Shown piece after piece: positions 6,231 to 12,387 of a stretch of DNA of 22,285 nt. The notes below the pieces were generated by a model that searched no databases, was not told the origin of the DNA, and worked only from the letters and a program-made list of their open reading frames with translations. Every line of letters starts with the position of its first letter. The first letter of the stretch is position 1. The translations under genes and the position numbers were made by a program. Source of the stretch: JBKSMP01 sp964582055 (GTDB lineage Bacteria; Verrucomicrobiota; Verrucomicrobiia; Opitutales; UBA9783); the NCBI GenBank assembly GCA_964582055.1, contig CAZOPT010000011.1, forward strand, positions 1-22,285, read 5' to 3'.

Positions 6231-7199
6231 ATGAATAAAAAAACTTATATTGCATCAACTTGTGCAGGCTTAAGCATGTATTTAAATGTAATGGGTAATG
6301 AAGATAATTTTATCTGTGATTCCTATCCTTCCATGGGGCAAGCGCAATTTGCCTATTTAAATATTATTCCACTAGAATGTAAAGATTTAAGTGGTAAGAC
6401 AATACACAACATCTATTTACAACAATTAGTCAATAAGGACGGAATTTGGGCGATATCACAATATAACACAAATTTCACAAAGCTTATAATGAATAGTGAC
6501 TTTAAAAATAAAACATCTAAAGAAATTTTTGAAAAAATCTTTTTAAACACCAATAATTATTGCGGATATATTAGAGCTCACTTTCGCTCCACTACTCAAG
6601 AATGTAATATTTCAGAATCAGATCGAAAAATTGCAAAACGTGTCATTTCAGGAGATCCAAAAGACAAAGCCATTCTATTTATCGGTTTTGACCAGAATCA
6701 ACCAACAGAAGGTTCTGAAATTTACGCCGATACACCAGGCTATACACGTAGTATCTTTTGGAGCAACTGGAATGATCGCCCTGAGCAAAATCATAATGCT
6801 ATCAAATTCTGTTTTTGCAAAATTAATGAATTTTTAAAAACAAATCCTCAGTTTTACAGCTTTTTTGATTATATTATTATTGGATGTCAAACAAGAGAAT
6901 ATATTACTCCTGATACCTGGATTGCTCTAGGATCTATGCTAAAAAAAGAAGGCCGTATTATTTATCGTGAATACGGAAAAACCATAGATGAATACTACGG
7001 ATATCCCGCATTTTTAAATAAAATGCTTAGAGAACATTGTATCGAAGGTAAAAATTTCAATCTTTACAAATGCGGTGATGAAACCGAACCTATTTATCAA
7101 GAGATAAAACAACTTACTTCATTTAATAATGAATATTATGAAAGTTCTGACGTTTGTTATGCAAATGCCAAAACGCTTTATTGGCATAAGAAATTATAA
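6231..7199 (+). CDS. Orphan protein with signal-like N-terminus and methyltransferase-like fold (copy 2)
   Basis: A 322-residue tandem paralogue of the gene 54 bases upstream. Residues 144-245 align without gaps to 197-298 of copy 1; I count 77 identities in 102 positions. Shared blocks are KAILFIGFDQ, TEGSEI, DTPGYTRS, NHN-IKFCFCKINEFL, YIIIGCQT and LGSMLKKEGRIIY, then EPIYQEIK, TSFNNE and a common end NAKTLYWHKKL. The segment between residue 35 and about 90 is unrelated and 50 or so residues shorter than in copy 1. The frame is open from 6180, but the ATG at 6231 is chosen because its first 16 bases equal those of copy 1. The N-terminus is again signal-like, with a possible cut after VMG (22). 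A perfect TTGACA at 6192-6197 lacks a matching -10, so the pair may share one transcript. Function unknown. Confidence 0.75.
   Translation: MNKKTYIASTCAGLSMYLNVMGNEDNFICDSYPSMGQAQFAYLNIIPLECKDLSGKTIHNIYLQQLVNKDGIWAISQYNTNFTKLIMNSDFKNKTSKEIFEKIFLNTNNYCGYIRAHFRSTTQECNISESDRKIAKRVISGDPKDKAILFIGFDQNQPTEGSEIYADTPGYTRSIFWSNWNDRPEQNHNAIKFCFCKINEFLKTNPQFYSFFDYIIIGCQTREYITPDTWIALGSMLKKEGRIIYREYGKTIDEYYGYPAFLNKMLREHCIEGKNFNLYKCGDETEPIYQEIKQLTSFNNEYYESSDVCYANAKTLYWHKKL
7162..7189 (+). repeat. 28-base direct repeat at the 3' end of the paralogue pair (second copy)
   Basis: Second copy of the repeat at 6139..6166, exact over 28 bases, ending 7 bases before the stop codon of the gene. It supports duplication followed by gene conversion or strong constraint on the tail. 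Confidence 0.9.
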
Positions 7200-7203
7200 C
7201 TGA

Positions 7204-7794
7204 CTATTGATTCAAAAGACGCTCTTTATTGATCTTAAAAAAATGGATTGATGGAGCGTTCTTCTTTTTAGAAGGTTGTATGGGCTCTATAGGTTTTAAT
7301 AGATGTTCTGGAGTCCATTGCAACTGAGTAGGATGTTCTATTATAAAAAGGCTTTGTGGATAAGCATAGGCCATTATTTCCAAAAATGACAGCACTTCCG
7401 ATAATTTTTCATCCCAATAAGGATATGGTGGGTCAAAGAAAACGAAATCAATAGAAGGAAATCTTTCTGGAGAAAAATAGAATAAGTCTATAGAAATTAT
7501 TTTTGCAGTAAAATCCTTTCGTTGAGCGCTTTTTAAAACACGTTCACAGTTCTTTTTTAAACTTGCAATAACTCTAGGATTTTTTTCTAAAAAGTAGCAA
7601 GTCTGAGCACCACGACTTAAAGCTTCTAAGCCATAAGCACCTGTACCTGCAAAACAATCTAACACAACCTTATTGACTATTTCACAACCAAGCCGATTAA
7701 AAACATATTCCCGCATGTAATCCGTTGCCGGACGAACATCTTGTTGCGGAACGTCCAATTGAATTCCACGAGCTGCTCCACCGGTAATACGCAT
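7204..7794 (-). CDS. rsmD: 16S rRNA (guanine966-N2)-methyltransferase RsmD
   Basis: SAM-dependent enzyme that methylates G966 of 16S rRNA during small-subunit assembly. The 196-residue protein begins MRITGGAARG, the usual family opening. It has RPATDYMREYVFNRL (21-35), motif I LDCFAGTGAYGLEALSRGA (45-63), and the catalytic DPPY at 121-124, after strand FVFF. A start at 7815 is possible, but the ATG at 7794 is preferred: the gltX stop and this ATG form TAATG, a one-base overlap typical of reinitiation. It is the last gene of the minus-strand cluster. Its stop lies four bases from the stop of the convergent orphan gene, leaving no room for a hairpin terminator between them. Confidence 0.93.
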   Translation of the reverse strand: MRITGGAARGIQLDVPQQDVRPATDYMREYVFNRLGCEIVNKVVLDCFAGTGAYGLEALSRGAQTCYFLEKNPRVIASLKKNCERVLKSAQRKDFTAKIISIDLFYFSPERFPSIDFVFFDPPYPYWDEKLSEVLSFLEIMAYAYPQSLFIIEHPTQLQWTPEHLLKPIEPIQPSKKKNAPSIHFFKINKERLLNQ

Positions 7795-9110
7795 TAAGTT
7801 AAAGTAGTCAGACAACGTTGAATACGATTTAAGACTTTTTCACGACCTAAAACAACCAACATATGATAAAGACTAGGACCCACACCTCTTCCTGACACTG
7901 CAAAACGTAAAGTATGAATATAAGCACCAGTAGAGAGTTCCTTTTCTGCACTTAACGCTTTGAGAGTTGCTTCAATGGTTTCACAATTAAAGCTCAAACG
8001 TGTATTTGCAAGCAATGTCTGTAATTCCTCCAATCGTTCTTTAGGATTATGTTTTTGGATCTTTTTTAAAACCTCGGGATCAAAAACGTAATCAGAATCA
8101 AAGAAATAAGCAATAAAGTTTGGTAATTCCTCAAAAGAACGCAATTTTTCTTGAGAAATTTCTAAAACTTTCTGTAAAAACACTTTATCTTTCAAGTAAT
8201 ACTCAAAACCGCTTTTTTCTAGAACCATTACAGATTTTTCAAAAAAAGCTTTTTGGGATAATTTTCGCAAATGTTCTGTATTAATAAAACTCATTTTCTT
8301 TTCATCAAACCGAGCATGTGTTTTATTAATTCCAGGTAGATCAAAAGCAGCAATAATTTCTTCTACAGAAAGTAACTCCTGGTCATTTTTAGGCGACCAT
8401 CCAAGCAAGGATAAATAATTAATAACAGCTTCAGGAAGGAAATATTTATCGCGATATTCTTCGACCAAAGAACCACAATCACGTTTACTCATTTTCCCAG
8501 GCCCATTTGTTTTTAAAATAAGTGGGATATGAGCAAATTTAGGAGCTTCTGCACCAAAAGCCTGATAGAGTTCCATGTGTTTGCTAGTATTGGACAAATG
8601 ATCTTCACCACGAATGACATGTGTAATCTTCATGGCAATATCGTCAACAACATTAACAAAATGGAAAACTGGTGTTCCATTTGACCGATAAATAACAAAA
8701 TCCTTTTCTTCTTTACGATGTACAGGCCCATGAATAACATCATCGATGATTTGGGTTTCTCCAGAGATTTTTAGCCAAATCGCACCCTCTTTTTCATAAG
8801 CAAGACCTTTGTCTTTTAGAATTTGGAGATAATGCTTATAAATTTCATTACGTTCACTTTGAAAATAGGGTCCATAAGCTCCTCCTACTTCAGGTCCTTC
8901 ATCCCAGTTAAAACCAAGCCAACGCAAGTTTTCCAACAAGGAATTGAGGGATTCTTTGGTATTACGTTCTGTATCGGAGTCTTCTATACGCAACACAAAG
9001 GTACCTTGCGTGTGTTTGGCATATAACCAATTGAATAGTGCTGTTCGTGCACCACCAATATGAAAATAACCAGTTGGACTAGGGGCAAATCTTACTCTAA
9101 CGTTTGACAT
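7794..9110 (-). CDS. gltX: Glutamyl-tRNA synthetase
   Basis: Class I aminoacyl-tRNA synthetase that charges tRNA-Glu. VRFAPSPTGYFHIGGARTAL (6-25) contains the HIGH-type element, RGEDHLSNTSKH (167-178) is the conserved helix, and KMSKRD (206-211) is the KMSKS loop, followed by the tRNA-binding helical domain. At 438 residues it is shorter than the usual 465 to 500. The missing part is mostly after KGLAYEK (101-107), where E. coli-type enzymes have a cysteine-rich zinc insert; here the chain goes directly to AIWLKISGETQ. Whether it is discriminating, or also charges tRNA-Gln, cannot be told. It starts three bases after the aminotransferase stop and overlaps rsmD by one base, so it is mid-operon; no Shine-Dalgarno is seen. 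Confidence 0.97.
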   Translation of the reverse strand: MSNVRVRFAPSPTGYFHIGGARTALFNWLYAKHTQGTFVLRIEDSDTERNTKESLNSLLENLRWLGFNWDEGPEVGGAYGPYFQSERNEIYKHYLQILKDKGLAYEKEGAIWLKISGETQIIDDVIHGPVHRKEEKDFVIYRSNGTPVFHFVNVVDDIAMKITHVIRGEDHLSNTSKHMELYQAFGAEAPKFAHIPLILKTNGPGKMSKRDCGSLVEEYRDKYFLPEAVINYLSLLGWSPKNDQELLSVEEIIAAFDLPGINKTHARFDEKKMSFINTEHLRKLSQKAFFEKSVMVLEKSGFEYYLKDKVFLQKVLEISQEKLRSFEELPNFIAYFFDSDYVFDPEVLKKIQKHNPKERLEELQTLLANTRLSFNCETIEATLKALSAEKELSTGAYIHTLRFAVSGRGVGPSLYHMLVVLGREKVLNRIQRCLTTLT

Positions 9111-9113
9111 GAT

Positions 9114-10256
9114 TTATAATTGTTGACAACATTGGGCCAAAATGTCCAGAACGTAATCCTGGTCATCTTGCGTTAAATGTGGATAAATAGGAATACTTAA
9201 ACAGCCTTGATAGTAAGCTTCAGCACCGGGTAAAGAAATCTCACCAAGCAACTTACGATACAATTCAAACTTGTAAAGCGGTACATAATGTACTTGCGTT
9301 TCAATGCCATGATTTTTTAAGAAATGATAGGTAAAATCACGTTTAACCGCATTTTTGAAGTGAATAACGAACAAATGGTAAGCACTTGCGTCGTATAAAG
9401 GCGTAAGGGTAATGTGATCGGTATAAGGAGCTTTCGATAAAACCTCTGCATAACGACGTGCTAAAGAACGCCGTTTTCCTAAAAAGTATGAAATACGTTT
9501 AAGCTGAGAAACACCCAATGCAGCCTGCAAATCCGTCATACGATAATTGTAGCCCCAATAGCATTGTTTTCTTAGATAAGAATTGGATACTGCTTTTAAA
9601 CCATGATTACGCAACAAACGAATTTTTTCTGCTAGTTCTGAATGGTTCGTTGTAATAGCTCCACCTTCTGCGCAACAAATTGTTTTAAGTGGATGAAAAC
9701 TCAATGTTGCAAGATCTGTATGGGCACAAGAAGCGCTTTTATAGAGCTTATTATTATAATAATAGTCGCCTCCTAAGCTATGAGCGGCATCTTCTACTAC
9801 AAAAGCACCATAAGTTCTAGCTAAAGTCTGTATGGCTGGCAAATCTGCTGGGATACCCTGCAAAGATACAGGAACAATCGCTTTTTGCGAAGAACTTGTA
9901 TCTTGTTTAAATGCCTTCTCTAAAGCTTCAACAGACATAATACCCGTAAGTGGATCGACATCTACAAATCGAATAGTTGCTCCAATAGCTTGCAACATAT
10001 TAGCTGTAGCAGCAAAGGTAACGGGTGTTGTAAATACCGTTGCACCTTGAAGGCCCAAAGCCAAATAGCCTAGGTGTAAAGCAGCTGTTCCATTAGAAAC
10101 CAAAATGGCATCTTTTACGTTCAAATACCGCTTAAGCGCTTCTTCAAATGCCGTAATTTGAGGACCTTGCGTAAGAAAATCACTCGTCAAAGTTTCTGTA
10201 ACCGCACGAATATCAGAATCATCGATTGTTTGTCTAGAATAAGGGATATGGCGCAT
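9114..10256 (-). CDS. PLP-dependent DegT/DnrJ/EryC1 aminotransferase, PseC-like
   Basis: Sugar-nucleotide aminotransferase of 380 residues. The opening IPYSRQTIDDSDIRAV and SDFLTQGP (25-32), with VSNGTAALHLGYLALGL (53-69), closely follow PseC, which makes UDP-4-amino-4,6-dideoxy-N-acetyl-altrosamine for pseudaminic acid. The fold-I PLP residues are present: VVEDAAHSLGG (153-163), with Asp156 contacting the pyridine nitrogen, and SFHPLKTICCAEGGAI (186-201), with Lys191 as the Schiff-base lysine. I choose the ATG at 10256; upstream Met codons would overlap glyS and add unrelated residues. It lies 10 bases after glyS and 3 before gltX, an odd place with no other sugar-pathway gene in view. Another amino-sugar product is possible, so the exact substrate is uncertain. 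Confidence 0.88.
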   Translation of the reverse strand: MRHIPYSRQTIDDSDIRAVTETLTSDFLTQGPQITAFEEALKRYLNVKDAILVSNGTAALHLGYLALGLQGATVFTTPVTFAATANMLQAIGATIRFVDVDPLTGIMSVEALEKAFKQDTSSSQKAIVPVSLQGIPADLPAIQTLARTYGAFVVEDAAHSLGGDYYYNNKLYKSASCAHTDLATLSFHPLKTICCAEGGAITTNHSELAEKIRLLRNHGLKAVSNSYLRKQCYWGYNYRMTDLQAALGVSQLKRISYFLGKRRSLARRYAEVLSKAPYTDHITLTPLYDASAYHLFVIHFKNAVKRDFTYHFLKNHGIETQVHYVPLYKFELYRKLLGEISLPGAEAYYQGCLSIPIYPHLTQDDQDYVLDILAQCCQQL

Positions 10257-10266
10257 TTTGCTAGAG

Positions 10267-11766
10267 TTAAGAAAGGTTTTGTTCAAAAAATTGCAAAAGT
10301 TCGGATTCACTCAAGCGCTGCTGTTGTGTGGTATCGCGATCCCGTAAGGTGTAAGTACCATTTTCCAAAGAATCAAAGTCAATGGTTATACACCAAGGCG
10401 TTCCGATCTCATCCATACGACGATAACGACGCCCAATAGCACCCGCTTCATCATAAGTTGTATACCAACGCTTTTGAAGTTTTGCAAACAATTCGCGTGC
10501 TTTTGCAACAATTTCTGGCTTATTTTTAACTAAAGGAAATACAGCAATTTTTATAGGTGCAATTTCTGGCTTAAAATGCAGAACGACTCTCTTTTCTCCA
10601 TTAATTTCATCTTCATCATAAGCAGAAACAAGAAGAGCCAAAAGCGTACGATCAACCCCAACAGATGGTTCTATAACATAAGGAAGATATTTTTCTTGTC
10701 GAACTTCATCAAAAAATTCGAGCGACTTACCACTTGCAGATTGATGTTGTGTAAGATCGAAATTACCACGCACTGCGATACCTTCAAGCTCTTGTATACC
10801 AAATGGATATTTAAACATAATATCCGTACACGCTTTTGCATAATGAGCCAAATCCTCTTTAGCATGAACATCAAAACTAAGCCATTCTTTTTTGATACCT
10901 ATCGAACAATGCCATTGATAACGGGATTCAATCCATTTTTGGTGAAGTTCTGGCCAAAGGCTATCATCCGCAGGCAAAAAATACTCAATTTCCATTTGTT
11001 CAAACTCGCGCGAACGAAAGATAAAATTTCTTGGAGTAATTTCGTTACGAAAGGCTTTTCCGATTTGCGCAATACCAAACGGTAATTTAACTCGTGTTGA
11101 ATCTACAACATTTTTAAAATGGATAAAAATACCTTGAGCAGTTTCAGGACGTAAATACGCAACACTTGATTCCGAAGCAACAGCTCCAACTTGAGTTTGA
11201 AACATGAGATTGAAATCTCTCGGTGGTGTTAAATCTCCTGCTTGGTCGGTTGCAGGTGAAGGAATTTTATCGTATTCTTCCGGCAAAGCCTCTGTTAAAG
11301 GTTTTAAATTCAAAGGATCTATTGTTTCGTTCGCTTTTTGACAGGCTTTTAGAAGCGCCTTGATCTTTTTGGCAACGTCTGCATCTCTATCTTCGCTATC
11401 AATAACACAAATGTAACCAATAACTTCTCCTTTAATTGCTACAGGGCTAAAAAGCAAATTGTCAGCTCGATAACGATTTTTAGTGACCTTGCAATCCACC
11501 ATAGGATCCGAAAAACCGTCTACGTGACCGGAAGCTTTCCAAACATTTGGATGCAAAATAATTGAACTATCCAAGCCAACAACATCTTCGCGATCATGGA
11601 CCATATTTTTCCACCAAAGCGCCTTGATGTTTCGCTTTAATTCAACACCTAAAGGTCCATAATCAAAAAAACCATTGAGACCTCCATAAATATCAGACGA
11701 GAGAAATATAAAGCCCTTGCGCTTACAGAACGCAACCAAATCTTTCATACACAACTGAGATTCCAT
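10267..11766 (-). CDS. glyS: Glycyl-tRNA synthetase, single-chain dimeric type
   Basis: Class II synthetase charging tRNA-Gly, of the one-polypeptide kind found in Gram-positives, archaea and eukaryotes, not the two-subunit E. coli type. The opening CKRKGFIFLSSDIYGGLNGF and DYGPLGVELKRN are diagnostic. Later come RPETAQGIF, motif 2 around FRNEITPRNFIFRSREFEQME, motif 3 around PSVGVDRTLLALL, and a C-terminal anticodon-binding domain beginning APIKIAVFPLV. The frame is open to 11811, but I choose the ATG at 11766 (499 residues). It follows AAAGGA at 10-base spacing and starts MESQLCMKDLV, while the upstream extension would span the promoter. It is the first gene of the cluster with the PseC-like gene, gltX and rsmD. 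Confidence 0.96.
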   Translation of the reverse strand: MESQLCMKDLVAFCKRKGFIFLSSDIYGGLNGFFDYGPLGVELKRNIKALWWKNMVHDREDVVGLDSSIILHPNVWKASGHVDGFSDPMVDCKVTKNRYRADNLLFSPVAIKGEVIGYICVIDSEDRDADVAKKIKALLKACQKANETIDPLNLKPLTEALPEEYDKIPSPATDQAGDLTPPRDFNLMFQTQVGAVASESSVAYLRPETAQGIFIHFKNVVDSTRVKLPFGIAQIGKAFRNEITPRNFIFRSREFEQMEIEYFLPADDSLWPELHQKWIESRYQWHCSIGIKKEWLSFDVHAKEDLAHYAKACTDIMFKYPFGIQELEGIAVRGNFDLTQHQSASGKSLEFFDEVRQEKYLPYVIEPSVGVDRTLLALLVSAYDEDEINGEKRVVLHFKPEIAPIKIAVFPLVKNKPEIVAKARELFAKLQKRWYTTYDEAGAIGRRYRRMDEIGTPWCITIDFDSLENGTYTLRDRDTTQQQRLSESELLQFFEQNLS

Positions 11767-11782
11767 ACTATAAATGTCCTTT

Positions 11783-11811
11783 ATTAAAAGTCGCAACAAC
11801 CTTTTATGCAA
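11783..11811 (-). promoter_or_regulatory. Candidate promoter for the glyS-rsmD cluster
   Basis: TTGCAT (three of six) and TTTAAT (five of six) with the ideal spacing of 17 bases. The -10 ends 16 bases before the glyS ATG, predicting a leader of about ten bases. Confidence 0.4.
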
Positions 11812-12339
11812 TCCTTATTTTACTGAAATCTTCACTTATTCAACAGCCTATAAAGGACAAAAAACTAAAAACAAACTTTACAAAATCTTTTTTCTTTTAT
11901 TTATTTTTACTGTGAAAAAACTATTTAATAGTCTAAAACTGCTCTCATGTTTTACATTTTTCTAATGAAAACGTTGAATATTTGCAGAAAGTAATTCAAA
12001 ATGAAAAATTATACGCATTTTATGACGACCAGGCAAATCCCAACATCTTGCTTAAATACCCTCTTCATAATATAAAAATTTTTCCAACCTTACAATTACT
12101 AAACTTGTAAGATATTGATCCAATATAAAATAATCCTTTAACCAATTTATTACTGCTGTTACTATTAAGAAGATTCAATTTGAAATCCAAGGGTCTCTAG
12201 AGTGGAACCTACACTAGCTAAGCTAGTCGAAACATTTCGGATCATCATAAGATTTATACAACTATCGTAGCATTTTTTGTACCAAAATTAACTATCCTAG
12301 CCAAACACTATCATAACCCGGTTAATGAATAACTTTTTC
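11812..12339. other. Long intergenic stretch without a convincing gene
   Basis: Between the divergent glyS and mutS there are about 620 bases, unusual in so compact a window. I see the two promoters at its ends, a pair of adjacent inverted repeats at 12213-12239, and a plus-strand open stretch of 57 codons without ATG (11937-12110) that could be a gene remnant. A 63-codon frame from 11774 looks like chance. No tRNA-like or other recognised RNA fold was found by eye; a small RNA gene or decayed gene is possible. Confidence 0.5.
12213..12239. repeat. Two adjacent inverted repeats
   Basis: ACTAGC-TAA-GCTAGT (12213-12227) is followed directly by CGAAA-CA-TTTCG (12228-12239). Both arms are perfect. 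No T-run follows, so they are not ordinary terminators. They lie about 150 bases before mutS and could be protein sites or part of an RNA structure. Confidence 0.5.
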
Positions 12340-12370
12340 TTGAAAATAAGTTTGAGTAATGTGTTAAAAT
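12340..12370 (+). promoter_or_regulatory. Candidate mutS promoter
   Basis: TTGAAA, a 19-base spacer, then TAAAAT (five of six) preceded by TG one base away (TGtTAAAAT), an extended -10 form. The -10 ends 17 bases before the mutS ATG, so the leader would be about ten bases. Confidence 0.5.
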
Positions 12371-12387
12371 AGCTTTTAAAAGAGAAA

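Noticed and set aside
11774..11965. Plus-strand frame of 63 codons beside glyS
   Set aside because: It overlaps the glyS promoter region, is full of Phe, Leu and Lys as expected from AT-rich noncoding DNA, and has no ribosome site or recognisable motif.
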